Source of the DNA: Streptomyces catenulae
GTDB lineage: Bacteria; Actinomycetota; Actinomycetes; Streptomycetales; Streptomycetaceae
Length of the DNA stretch: 64,000 nt
NCBI RefSeq assembly: GCF_000718015.1
Contig: NZ_JODY01000034.1
Span: 1 to 64,000, forward strand
Reading direction: 5' to 3'
The position numbers and the translations under genes were made by a program. The notes beneath the pieces are model-generated. The model was not told the origin of the DNA. It worked only from the letters and a program-made list of their open reading frames with translations, and did not search any database. Each line of letters starts with the position of its first letter. Positions within the stretch are counted from its first letter, which is position 1. Shown in pieces: positions 1-8,283 of this stretch.

Positions 1-32
1 CTCCCCCGCGCCCCGCACGCCCCTCCCGTGAA

Positions 33-62
33 CCCCGTGTTGCCCCGTGTTGCCCCGTGTTG
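33..62. repeat. Three tandem 10-bp repeats upstream of tRNA-Cys
   Basis: The unit ccccgtgttg occurs three times without interruption, one helical turn per unit. It ends 77 bp before tRNA-Cys, so it could lie in that gene's promoter region or be a simple expansion. No function can be assigned. Confidence 0.8.
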
Positions 63-139
63 CGACCTCGTGGCAGGCCGCCCCACCCCCTTCCGGGGCC
101 CACCCACAGCTGCCTACAGTCGCTGCATCACCTCATCCC

Positions 140-211
140 GGCCGTGTGCCCGAGTGGTTGAGGGACTCGCCTGCAAAGCGAGTTACGCGGGTTCGATTCC
201 CGCCACGGCCT
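140..211 (+). tRNA. tRNA-Cys (GCA anticodon)
   Basis: The cloverleaf is complete. The 7-bp acceptor stem is ggccgtg (140-146) with cacggcc (204-210), and the discriminator is T. The anticodon stem ctcgc/gcgag encloses loop ctgcaaa, with GCA at 173-175. The T arm is gcggg-ttcgatt-cccgc. The 3' CCA is not encoded, so it must be added post-transcriptionally. A 15-bp terminator hairpin follows 20 bp downstream, so transcription ends here. Confidence 0.96.
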
Positions 212-230
212 CCGGTCCCGTGCAGGGACT

Positions 231-270
231 CACAGAGGGCGGTCCCGCTGCGGGTGGACCGCCCTCTGTG
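231..270 (+). terminator. Hairpin terminator after tRNA-Cys
   Basis: A perfect 15-bp inverted repeat (231-245 with 256-270) has a 10-nt loop. There is no strong U-tract, as is usual for Streptomyces terminators. Confidence 0.85.
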
Positions 271-345
271 GCGTTCGTTCCCCGGGCGGCGCGCCGTCGC
301 GTCGTCATGCTCCGCGCGCCGTCCGGAGCGGATGCCCGGAAAGCC

Positions 346-383
346 CTGAAGGCGGCCCCGACCTCGGCGGGGACCGCCTTCAG
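346..383 (-). terminator. Terminator of the Mo-hydroxylase operon
   Basis: Arms ctgaaggcgg (346-355) and ccgccttcag (374-383) pair perfectly. The hairpin lies 15 bp beyond the stop codon of the leftward molybdenum-subunit gene. Confidence 0.75.
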
Positions 384-398
384 GCGCGTTCCGGGGGC

Positions 399-2744
399 TT
401 ACGCCTGCGCCCCCTGCGGGACGCCCTGGGCGCTCTGGGCCACCGCCGCCTGCGGGCGGATCGGGAGGCGGCCGATGGGGCGGCCGGTGGCCGCGCGGAC
501 CGCGGAGGCGACCGCGGCGGGGGCGGTCACCACCGGCACCGCGCTGGCCGCCTTCGCGCCGAACGGGGCGACCACGTCACGCTCCTCGACGAGGTTGACG
601 ATGCGGATGTCCGGGGCGTCCAGCGCGGTCGGCAGGGCGTAGCCGGTCAGATCCGGGTGGCGGACCTGGCCGCGCGTGGTGCGCAGGTTCTCCATCAGCG
701 CGGCGCCCAGCCCCTGGGTCACCCCCGCCTCGATCCGGGCGCGCAGCTGCCGGGGGTTGAGCACCCGCCCGACGTCCTGCGCCACGGTCATCTCCACCAC
801 GCGGACGGTGCCCAGCTCGATGTCGACGTCGGCCACGCAGCGGATCGCGCAGAACGCCATCCCCACGAACGCGTCGCCCTGCCCGGACTCGTCCAGCGGC
901 TCCGTCGGATGCGGACGGCACTGCGCGGTGGCCCACAGCTCCTTGCCGTCCAGCGCCTCGGCGACGGTGGTGGAGAGCACCCCGTCGTACGAGGTGATCT
1001 TGCCGTCGGTGATCTGGAGCAGCTCGGTGGACATCCCGAACTTGTGGGCCAGCGGCTGGAGCAGTTGCGTACGGACCATCTTGGCGGCCCGTTCGACGGC
1101 GCCGCCGGAGACCCAGGTGTGGCGGCCGTGGCAGGCGCGTCCGGCGGGCGGCTGATCGGTGTCGGCGCCCGCGACGTGCACCTCCTCGATGCCCAGCGTC
1201 TCCTGCACGATCTGCCGCGCCAGCGTGGAGAAACCGCTGCCGGTCTCCACCGCGGCACAGATGACGGTGGCGACCGAACCGCTGACCTTGACCGTCGCGG
1301 TGGACACCTCGTCGGCGCCCTCCGCGCCCAGCATGTGCACCATGCCCAGCGCGTAGCCGACGCCGCGGCGCACCGCGCCCGGCTCGCCCGCGCCCTCCGG
1401 ACCGCCCGGCAGCAGCCACTCCGCGGCGGGGGTGTCCTTGGGCAGGTCCGGCAGCGGCGCCTCGGTGACCGAGCGCAGCAGTTCGGCGACGGGTGCGGGG
1501 CAGGTCACCGTCTGGCCGGTGGGCAGCAGATCGCCGGTGGCCATGATGTTGCGCCGCCGGATCTCGTCCGGCTCCAGCCCCAGCCGCGCCGCGAGCTTGT
1601 CCATCTGGCCCTCGTGGGCGGCGCAGACCTGCATCGCGCCCTCGCCGCGCATATGGCCGGAGGGCGGGTTGTTGGTACGCACCGCCCAGCCCTCGATGAC
1701 GGCGTGCGGGACGACGTAGGGGCCGCAGGAGAAGGAGACGGCGGCGGCCAGCGCCTCGGCGGAGGTGTCCGCGTAGGCTCCCGCGTCCATCAGGATCTGC
1801 GCCTCGACCTTCACCAACTTGCCCTCGGCGTCCGCGTGGTGGCGGTAGCGGAGCAGCGTCGGGTGGCGGTGCGTGTGGCCGAGGAAGGACTCCTCGCGGG
1901 TCGCGGCGAGCTTGACCGGGCAGCCGGTACGGAGCGCCAGCAGGCCCAGGGAGAGCTGGATGCCGGGGTCCTCGCGGTCGGCGGTGGCTCCGGGCACGCC
2001 GGTCACCACGACCTTGACGCGCTCGGGGTCGAGGCCGAAGGAGGCGGCGGCCAGATCGCGGTCGGCGTGCGGGTCGGTGGAGGCGGTGTAGATCTCCACG
2101 CCGCCGTCGGGCCGCGGCACCGCGAGCCCCGCCTCGGCGCCGATGGGCGCGGGGTCCTGACGGCCGATGCGGTACAGCCCCTCGACCATCACCTCGCCGA
2201 CGGCCTCCGGGTCGCCGAAGCGGAGCGGGATGTGCCGGATGAGGTTGCCGTCCGGGTGCAACGGCTCGGCCTCGAAGGCGAGTTGCGGATCGGTGACCGG
2301 GTCGAGCAGCTCGTACTCGACGGCGATGGCGGCGGCGGCCAGCCGGGCGGTGTCCGGGTGGTCGGCGGCGATCGCGGCGATCGGCTCACCGTGGTGGCGC
2401 ACCTCGTCCTTGGCGAACACCGGACGGTCGGCGACGCCGCGGCCGTGCCCGGCGTCCCCGGGGACGTCCGCGTGGGTCACGACGGCGCGGACGCCGGGGA
2501 GTTCGGCGGCCTGCCGGGTGTCGAGGGAGAGGATCCGGGCGCGCGGGTGCGGCGAGCGGAGCACCGCCGCCCACAGCAGCCCGTCGGCCCAGAGGTCGGC
2601 GGCGTACGGGAAGGTGCCCTGGGTCTTGGCGGACGCGTCGGCGGAGGGCAGGGAGACGCCCAGGCCGTGCGGCGGCGGTTCGACGGGCGGGGTCGGCACC
2701 CCGGCGGCGGGGGTCGCGGTGGCTGCGTCGGTCGTGCCGCTCAT
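399..2744 (-). CDS. Xanthine dehydrogenase-family molybdopterin-binding (large) subunit
   Basis: This 781-aa protein matches the molybdenum subunit of the xanthine/aldehyde oxidase family, which hydroxylates heterocycles or aldehydes at a Mo-cytosine-dinucleotide or Mo-pterin centre. An aldehyde-oxidase a/b-hammerhead domain (about 35-150) precedes the molybdopterin-binding region, which carries RGEGAMQ, ETGSGFSTLARQI and SGGAVERAA segments at family positions. The ATG at 2744 is chosen because gggagg lies 7 nt upstream and the start overlaps the stop of the Fe-S subunit by 4 bp (ATGA). It is the last gene of a FAD/Fe-S/Mo operon. The C-terminal segment that normally reads GAKGVGEPP reads GAKAASAVP, so the usual catalytic glutamate is absent. 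The substrate cannot be told, and the protein may not be a conventional hydroxylase. Confidence 0.85.
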   Translation of the reverse strand: MSGTTDAATATPAAGVPTPPVEPPPHGLGVSLPSADASAKTQGTFPYAADLWADGLLWAAVLRSPHPRARILSLDTRQAAELPGVRAVVTHADVPGDAGHGRGVADRPVFAKDEVRHHGEPIAAIAADHPDTARLAAAAIAVEYELLDPVTDPQLAFEAEPLHPDGNLIRHIPLRFGDPEAVGEVMVEGLYRIGRQDPAPIGAEAGLAVPRPDGGVEIYTASTDPHADRDLAAASFGLDPERVKVVVTGVPGATADREDPGIQLSLGLLALRTGCPVKLAATREESFLGHTHRHPTLLRYRHHADAEGKLVKVEAQILMDAGAYADTSAEALAAAVSFSCGPYVVPHAVIEGWAVRTNNPPSGHMRGEGAMQVCAAHEGQMDKLAARLGLEPDEIRRRNIMATGDLLPTGQTVTCPAPVAELLRSVTEAPLPDLPKDTPAAEWLLPGGPEGAGEPGAVRRGVGYALGMVHMLGAEGADEVSTATVKVSGSVATVICAAVETGSGFSTLARQIVQETLGIEEVHVAGADTDQPPAGRACHGRHTWVSGGAVERAAKMVRTQLLQPLAHKFGMSTELLQITDGKITSYDGVLSTTVAEALDGKELWATAQCRPHPTEPLDESGQGDAFVGMAFCAIRCVADVDIELGTVRVVEMTVAQDVGRVLNPRQLRARIEAGVTQGLGAALMENLRTTRGQVRHPDLTGYALPTALDAPDIRIVNLVEERDVVAPFGAKAASAVPVVTAPAAVASAVRAATGRPIGRLPIRPQAAVAQSAQGVPQGAQA

Positions 2745-5416
2745 GCGGGGCCTCCCGTCCGGTGCGGTGCGTCCGGACCGTGGGGTTCGTCGGGGTCGTG
2801 GCCGGTGGGGGCGCCACCGTGCTCGGCCGGGGCGTGCGGGCCCTGGTCGTGCGCCCCGTGCGGGGCGGGCTCCTCGGGGCCCGGCTGGTGCGGGATGTGC
2901 GCCGCCTCCTCGGACACCTCCGCCTCCGCGGCGGCCTCGGCGGCCCGGCGGCGGGAGGCGACGACGGTGTCGACGGCGTCGAGCACCCCGCGGTAGCCGG
3001 AGCAGCGGCAGAGGTTGCCGCAGAGCGCCTGCCGGGTCTCCAGCTCGCTGGGGGCGTGGTTGCCCTCCAGGAGGTCGTGGACGGTCATCGCCATGCCCGG
3101 GATGCAGAAACCGCACTGGACGGCGCCGGATTCGGCGAGGGCGCGCTGTACGTCGGAGGGGCGGCCGTGCTCGGCGAGCCCCTCGACGGTGCGGACCTCG
3201 CTGCCCGCGGTGGTGGCGGCGGGCACCAGGCAGGAGGCGACCAGCCGCCCGTCCACCTGGACGGAACAGGCGCCGCACTCCCCCTGGGAGCAGCCGTCCT
3301 TGGCCCCGGCGAGCCCGAGCCGCTCGCGCAGCACGTAGAGGAGCGATTCGCCGATCCAGGCGTCGGTGACCGGCCGGTCGGCGCCGTTGACCCGCAGCAC
3401 GTACGAGGCGTGCGGATGCTCCTCGGCGTACGCGTCGGCCCCGGCGGTGTCCGGACCGGAGTCCGCCAGCACCTGCGGCGCCGCCTCGGGAACGGCCACC
3501 TCCGGCGCGTCCGGCGCATGACCGGCCAACTCCGGACCGACGGCCTCCGGGCCCTCGGGCGCGGCGGCGTCGGGCCCCCCGGGGGCGGCCGGGTCCGGGG
3601 CGTCGTCCCCGGGTACGGCCTCGGCACCTTCGGCGGGCTCGACCGCCGCTGCCGTGAGGTCGGTTGCCTCGGCGTCCAACGGGGCCGCGGCCTCCGGGTG
3701 CGCGCCCTCGGGCGCGGTGGCGGCGGGCTCGCCGGACGGCGGGGCCGCGGGAGCATCGGCTACGGGAGCGTCGGCGGGGGCCACCTCCGGCACCGGGACG
3801 CCGTGCGGCGGCGTGCCGTGGAGCGCCGCACCGGGCTCGGCGACGGGCGGTGCGACGGCCGCCTCGGCGACGGGCGGCGCGACGGGCTCGTGGGCGGGCT
3901 GTCCCGGGGCGTCGGCCGCGGCAGCCTCCGGCACCGGGGCGCCCGGGGCGTCGGCGGCGGGCGGGCCGTCGGCCGCGGGCTCGGCGCCCGGCTGCGGGGC
4001 GGGCGGCTCCCCGGGGACGTACGGGTCGCCCGCGGCGAAGGGCTCCGCGGCGGGGTGGTCACCCGGGGCGGCGGACGGCTCCGGGGCGAGCGGCAACTCC
4101 CCTACGGGCGGCGCCGGTTCGGGCACGGCGTCCACGCCGTGGTCACCGGGAACGGGCGCGCCGTGGTCACCGGGCGCGGGGACTCCGTGGTCGCCGGGCG
4201 CGGGCACACCGTGCCCGGCCGGGGCGTCCGTACCCGGCTCGGCGGCGAAGGGGGCGGGCTCGGCGGCGGGCGCGTCCACCTCACCGGGGGCGTGCGCCAC
4301 CTCGGCGTGCGCCGCCTCCGGGTGCGCCGCCTCCGGGTGGGCCGCCTCCGGGTGGGCCGGGTCGTACCCGGGTGTGCCGTACCCGCCGTACGTCCCGTAG
4401 GCGCCGTCGCGTACCGCGTCGAGCGGGAACTCGCCGGAGACGTCGGGCTGTTCACCGGCGGCCGGGACGGTCCAGGAACCGGTGTCCGCCGGGGCGTCGG
4501 CCGGGTGGGCCGGGGCCTGCGGGGCGGGTGCGGAGCCTTCGGCCGGGGGCCACTGGGCCAGTGCGTCGGCGGGGAGCGACCAGTGGCCGCTGCCGCCGCC
4601 GGGCGTCATCGGCGCCGGGGCCTCCGGGGCGCCGGTGGCGTAGGCGTCGCCGGTGCCGTGGGCGGTGTCGTGGGGCACGCCGTGGTCGGTGCCGGGCCGC
4701 GGGTACGGCTCCTCGGCGATGCCGCCGAACAGCGGGTCCTGCGGGGCCGGGTGGCCGCCGTAGCCGCCCTGTCCGCCGTAGGTGTCACCGGACGGGGCGT
4801 ACCCGTACGGGTCGGGCGCGGGGTGGCCGGTGTCCTGGCCGCCGTAGGGGTCGCCCCCGGGGGCGGCGGTGTCGTAGTGGTACCCGGTGGCCGGGTAGCC
4901 GCCCGGGGCGTGCGGGGCCCGGCCGTCGTCGACGAGGTACTCGCCGGACTCCTCCAGGACGTCGTCCGGGGCGCCCGGGACCGTCCACTGACCGGCGCCA
5001 CCGGCCGCTTCCGGGCCGCCCGCGACCGGCCATTCGACGTGCTCACCGCCCCAGGGCGTGCCGTGCGGCGGGGTGCCCGTGGGACCGGCCTGCTGGCCGG
5101 TGTGGGCGGGGTATCCGGCCGACGGGTCGGCGTACCCGGCGGAGGGGTCGGCGAACGGCATCGTCCACTGGCCGGTGGCCGTCGGGTCGGTCCCGGCGCC
5201 GGGGATCGGCGGGGTGAAGGAGGCCGGGGGGACGTAGCCGTGGCCGGGCGCGGCGAGCGGGTCGGCGCCCGGGGGGTAGTAGTCGCCGCCGAGGGCCGCG
5301 GTGGTGAACCCCTCCGGCAGCTGCACGAAGGCCGTGGCCTCCTGCTCGTACTCGCCGCCCTGCGGCAGCGGCTGCCAGCCCTGCTCGGACTGCGGCCTGC
5401 GGTTGTCGTCGCTCAC
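2741..5416 (-). CDS. 2Fe-2S subunit of a molybdenum hydroxylase with a giant disordered N-terminus
   Basis: Residues about 668-835 of 891 form a normal small subunit: a plant-type ferredoxin loop (CSQGECGAC) followed by an all-helical [2Fe-2S] domain (CGFC and CRCSGY). It passes electrons from the Mo centre to FAD. The first ~660 residues are rich in Pro, Ala, Gly and Glu, have no recognised fold, and carry repeated W[TS]xP motifs near residues 80, 139, 272 and 310. Two of these are followed by SGEY or SGEF. A further Pro/His-rich tail of ~55 residues follows the Fe-S domain. The GTG at 5416 is chosen from ggagg 9 nt upstream and a GTGA overlap with the FAD gene. Usual small subunits are about 160-200 aa, so this one is exceptionally long. 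Confidence 0.85.
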   Translation of the reverse strand: MSDDNRRPQSEQGWQPLPQGGEYEQEATAFVQLPEGFTTAALGGDYYPPGADPLAAPGHGYVPPASFTPPIPGAGTDPTATGQWTMPFADPSAGYADPSAGYPAHTGQQAGPTGTPPHGTPWGGEHVEWPVAGGPEAAGGAGQWTVPGAPDDVLEESGEYLVDDGRAPHAPGGYPATGYHYDTAAPGGDPYGGQDTGHPAPDPYGYAPSGDTYGGQGGYGGHPAPQDPLFGGIAEEPYPRPGTDHGVPHDTAHGTGDAYATGAPEAPAPMTPGGGSGHWSLPADALAQWPPAEGSAPAPQAPAHPADAPADTGSWTVPAAGEQPDVSGEFPLDAVRDGAYGTYGGYGTPGYDPAHPEAAHPEAAHPEAAHAEVAHAPGEVDAPAAEPAPFAAEPGTDAPAGHGVPAPGDHGVPAPGDHGAPVPGDHGVDAVPEPAPPVGELPLAPEPSAAPGDHPAAEPFAAGDPYVPGEPPAPQPGAEPAADGPPAADAPGAPVPEAAAADAPGQPAHEPVAPPVAEAAVAPPVAEPGAALHGTPPHGVPVPEVAPADAPVADAPAAPPSGEPAATAPEGAHPEAAAPLDAEATDLTAAAVEPAEGAEAVPGDDAPDPAAPGGPDAAAPEGPEAVGPELAGHAPDAPEVAVPEAAPQVLADSGPDTAGADAYAEEHPHASYVLRVNGADRPVTDAWIGESLLYVLRERLGLAGAKDGCSQGECGACSVQVDGRLVASCLVPAATTAGSEVRTVEGLAEHGRPSDVQRALAESGAVQCGFCIPGMAMTVHDLLEGNHAPSELETRQALCGNLCRCSGYRGVLDAVDTVVASRRRAAEAAAEAEVSEEAAHIPHQPGPEEPAPHGAHDQGPHAPAEHGGAPTGHDPDEPHGPDAPHRTGGPA

Positions 5417-6309
5417 GAGAGCGCCCTCCCAAGTGCGCGGCGGGCCAGGGCCGCCACCGTACGGCGCAGATGCAGCGCGGCGGGCGGCAGGGTCTGCGGC
5501 TCGGAGCCGTCCTGCGGCGGCGCCGGGTCGGGGATACAGGCGGCCGCGACGTAGTCGCCGAAGGCCGTCAGCGCCTCCGGGACCAGGGCGCGTTCGCCGT
5601 CCCAGTCGATGAGGGAGGCCACCCACTGCTCGGCCTCCAGGGGCCGCAGCGGCATCGCGGCGACCGCGCCGACGGCGCACCGCACCCCGCGCCGCGCCGG
5701 GTCGAGGACCAGCGCGACGGAGGCGGTGGCACGGCCGGGGCCGGTGCGCCCGGTGGCCTTGAGGAACGTCTGCGGGGCGTGCAGCAGCGGCACCCGGACG
5801 TAGCCGACGAGTTCGCCGGGGCGCAGCATCTCGCGACCGGCCAGCAGATGGCTCACCGGGATCTCGCGGCGGCCGCCCCCGGGGCCCGCGATGACCAGGG
5901 TGGCTTCCAGGGCGGCGAGCACCGGCAGGGTGTCGCCGGTCGGCGCGGAGCTGACGATGTTGCCGCCGAGCGTCCCGGCGTTGCGGATCTGCGGGGGCCC
6001 GGCGGCGCGCGCGGCGGCGGCCAGCCCCGGGATCAGCGCGGCGAAGTCGGGGCGCCCCATGCGGGCGAGGGTGAGTCCGGCGCCGAGGAGGGCGTGGCCG
6101 TCCTGGTACTGCCAGCCGCGGATTTCACTGATCCGGGCGAGGCCCACGAGGCCCGCGGGTCTGAGGAGTCCGGCGTTGACCGCCGCCATCAGGTCCGTGC
6201 CGCCCGCGACGGGTACGGCGGCGGGCATGGCGGCGAGGGCCGCCACCGCCTCGTCGAGCGAGGCCGGCAACGTCACCGTGTGCGACGCCTGCGGTGCGTG
6301 CGTGGTCAA
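5413..6309 (-). CDS. FAD-binding (medium) subunit, CoxM/XdhB-like
   Basis: This 298-aa protein has the FAD-binding PCMH fold of molybdenum hydroxylases: VAGGTDLM near residue 30 and the FAD motif NAGTLGGNIVSSAPTGD around 110-125, followed by a CO-dehydrogenase flavoprotein C-terminal domain. It transfers electrons from the Fe-S clusters to the final acceptor. The TTG at 6309 is chosen because ggaagggg lies just upstream and the similarity begins there; an upstream in-frame stretch has no SD or family similarity. It is the first gene of the operon, and the 280 bp before it should carry the promoter. Confidence 0.85.
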   Translation of the reverse strand: MTTHAPQASHTVTLPASLDEAVAALAAMPAAVPVAGGTDLMAAVNAGLLRPAGLVGLARISEIRGWQYQDGHALLGAGLTLARMGRPDFAALIPGLAAAARAAGPPQIRNAGTLGGNIVSSAPTGDTLPVLAALEATLVIAGPGGGRREIPVSHLLAGREMLRPGELVGYVRVPLLHAPQTFLKATGRTGPGRATASVALVLDPARRGVRCAVGAVAAMPLRPLEAEQWVASLIDWDGERALVPEALTAFGDYVAAACIPDPAPPQDGSEPQTLPPAALHLRRTVAALARRALGRALS

Positions 6310-6534
6310 GCCAGCTGCCCCTTCCCCGGTGTCCCGGCAGTTCCGCTCGCCGTACGGTACGTGCTCACGGTCCGGACGTGGCAACTCTGGCACATTCTCG
6401 CGGGGGCACGGCGCGAGGGTCCGCGAAGCGGTGTTCCGTCCCGAACGGTGCGCTGGTCCCCTTTCGTCCACCGCGGCGGGCCCGTACGGCGGCGGTGGCG
6501 CGGGGTCTTCCGGGTGCGCCGGGCGCCCGCGGCA

Positions 6535-6564
6535 CCCGGGACCGGCCGGTCGTCCGGCCCCGGG
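6535..6564 (-). terminator. Probable terminator of the GH20/sugar-ABC operon
   Basis: An 11-bp stem with one mismatch (6535-6545 with 6554-6564) has an 8-nt loop and lies 26 bp past the GH20 stop. The remaining ~220 bp up to the FAD-subunit start must hold that operon's promoter. I see no recognisable operator there. Confidence 0.5.
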
Positions 6565-6589
6565 ACGGGCGCTCCGTTCGTACGGCGGC

Positions 6590-8272
6590 TCACACGTTCG
6601 GGGGCGGCCCGTCGATCGGGCGTCCGAGCACTCCGGGGCGCCGCTGCCAGGGGTGGGGGCCGCCGGGCGGGCGGTAGGCGACGCCGAGGGCGTCGAGGCG
6701 CGGGTAGTGGGCGGTCATCCGGCGGGTGAATTCCTGGTAGTCGCGGTCGGCGGGGGCGGGCAGCCGGGACCAGGCGACCTCGGCGAGCGCCACCAGCCGC
6801 GGGAAGACCTGGTAGTCGCGGCGCTCCTGACTGTCCATGACCTCGGTCCAGACGTTGGCCTGGGTGCCGAGCACCCGCGCCGCCTCGGTCTCCGTGAGGG
6901 CGTCGGGGACGGGTTCGAAGCGGTAGACGTCCTCCAGGGTGCGGACGAAGCCGATCGGCACCGGCTCGTCGGGCCCGGCGTCCTGCCGGTGGTCCAGATA
7001 GACCTGCTGTTCGGGGCACATGACGACGTCGTGTCCGGCGCGGGCGGCGGCGACGCCCCCGGCGTAGCCGCGCCAGGACGAGACCGCGGCGCCCTCCGGG
7101 AGGCCGCCCTCCAGGATCTCGTCCCAGCCGATGAGGCAGCGTCCGCGGTCGGCGAGCCAGCGGGCGAAATGGCCGAGGAACCAGCTCTGGAGGCCGTCCT
7201 CACCGTCGACGCCCAGGTCGGCGATGCGCTTCTGCGCGGTGTCGGACGCCTTCCACTGCTCCTTGGGGCACTCGTCGCCGCCGAGGTGGACGTAGCGCGA
7301 CGGGAACAGTTCCAGGACCTCCTCCAGCACCTCCTCGTAGAAGCGGACGGCGTTGTCGGTGGGGGCGAGTACGTTCGGGTTGATGCCCCAGGTGTCCCAG
7401 ACGGAGAGGGAGGTCGTGTCGATGACGTCGGTGTTGCCGAGTTCCGGATACGCGGCGATGGCCGCCTGTGAGTGGCCGGGGATATCGATCTCGGGGACGA
7501 CGGTGATGTGGTGGCGCGCGGCGTAGGCCACGATCTCGCGCAGATCGTCCTTGGTGTAGTGGCCGCCGTGCGGGATGTCGCTCCACAGCGGTGAGGCGCG
7601 GTGGCCGAGTTTGGTGCGGGCGCGCCAGCCGCCGGTGCGGGTGAGTTCGGGGTGCCGGTCGATCGGCACCCGCCAGCCCTGGTCGTCGGTGAGGTGCAGA
7701 TGCAGGACGTTGAGCTTGTGCGCGGCGAGCAGGTCGATCCAGCGCAGGACGCCGTCCTTGGGGGTGAAGTGCCGGGCGACGTCGAGCATCATGCCGCGCC
7801 AGCCGAAGCGCGGCGCGTCCTCGATGCGCAGCGGCGGCAGTGACCGGGCGCGGGTGTCCGGGGCGACGGGCGCGCGCCGGAAGACGTCCGCGGAATCGGT
7901 GGCGAGAAGTTGACGCAGCGTCTGGGCGCCCCAGAAGACCCCGGCCGGGCTTCCGCCGTCGAGGGTGAGGAGGGCGCCGTCGACGGTGAGGCGGTAGCCC
8001 TCGGGGCCGAGGCGGCGGGCGGTGTCCGGGTCGGTACGCAGCCGGATGCGGGTGCGGCAGCCGTCGTGGTGCGGGGGCAGCGGCAGGGCGGTGGCGGCGC
8101 CGAGGGTGGTGCGCAGCCAGTGGGCGGTGTCCTCGGTGCCGGGTCCGGCGTCGATGCCGGTGGCCGCGTCGAGGACGCACGCGTCGCCGTCCGGGAGGGC
8201 TTCGGCCCGGAGCGGAAGCGGAATGACGGTGTGGTCGGGGGTGCCGGGGTGTCCGGTGGGGTGGGGTTGCAT
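6590..8272 (-). CDS. Cytoplasmic beta-N-acetylhexosaminidase (GH20)
   Basis: This 560-aa protein has a GH20b N-terminal domain (about 20-140) and a GH20 TIM barrel (about 155-510). The catalytic Asp-Glu pair sits in HLGGDECPKEQW; HLHLTDDQGW and EIDIPGHSQA are further family signatures. It removes terminal GlcNAc or GalNAc and would use the 2-acetamido group as nucleophile. There is no signal peptide, so it probably acts on an imported disaccharide. The ATG at 8272 has aaggg upstream and lies 11 bp after the permease stop. It is the last gene of a four-gene sugar-uptake operon, an arrangement like dasABC-dasD for N,N'-diacetylchitobiose. That substrate is inference only. Confidence 0.9.
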   Translation of the reverse strand: MQPHPTGHPGTPDHTVIPLPLRAEALPDGDACVLDAATGIDAGPGTEDTAHWLRTTLGAATALPLPPHHDGCRTRIRLRTDPDTARRLGPEGYRLTVDGALLTLDGGSPAGVFWGAQTLRQLLATDSADVFRRAPVAPDTRARSLPPLRIEDAPRFGWRGMMLDVARHFTPKDGVLRWIDLLAAHKLNVLHLHLTDDQGWRVPIDRHPELTRTGGWRARTKLGHRASPLWSDIPHGGHYTKDDLREIVAYAARHHITVVPEIDIPGHSQAAIAAYPELGNTDVIDTTSLSVWDTWGINPNVLAPTDNAVRFYEEVLEEVLELFPSRYVHLGGDECPKEQWKASDTAQKRIADLGVDGEDGLQSWFLGHFARWLADRGRCLIGWDEILEGGLPEGAAVSSWRGYAGGVAAARAGHDVVMCPEQQVYLDHRQDAGPDEPVPIGFVRTLEDVYRFEPVPDALTETEAARVLGTQANVWTEVMDSQERRDYQVFPRLVALAEVAWSRLPAPADRDYQEFTRRMTAHYPRLDALGVAYRPPGGPHPWQRRPGVLGRPIDGPPPNV

Positions 8273-8283
8273 GCCGTGACCCT

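Noticed and set aside
1..139. Second tRNA upstream of tRNA-Cys
   Set aside because: No cloverleaf can be folded in the first 139 bases.
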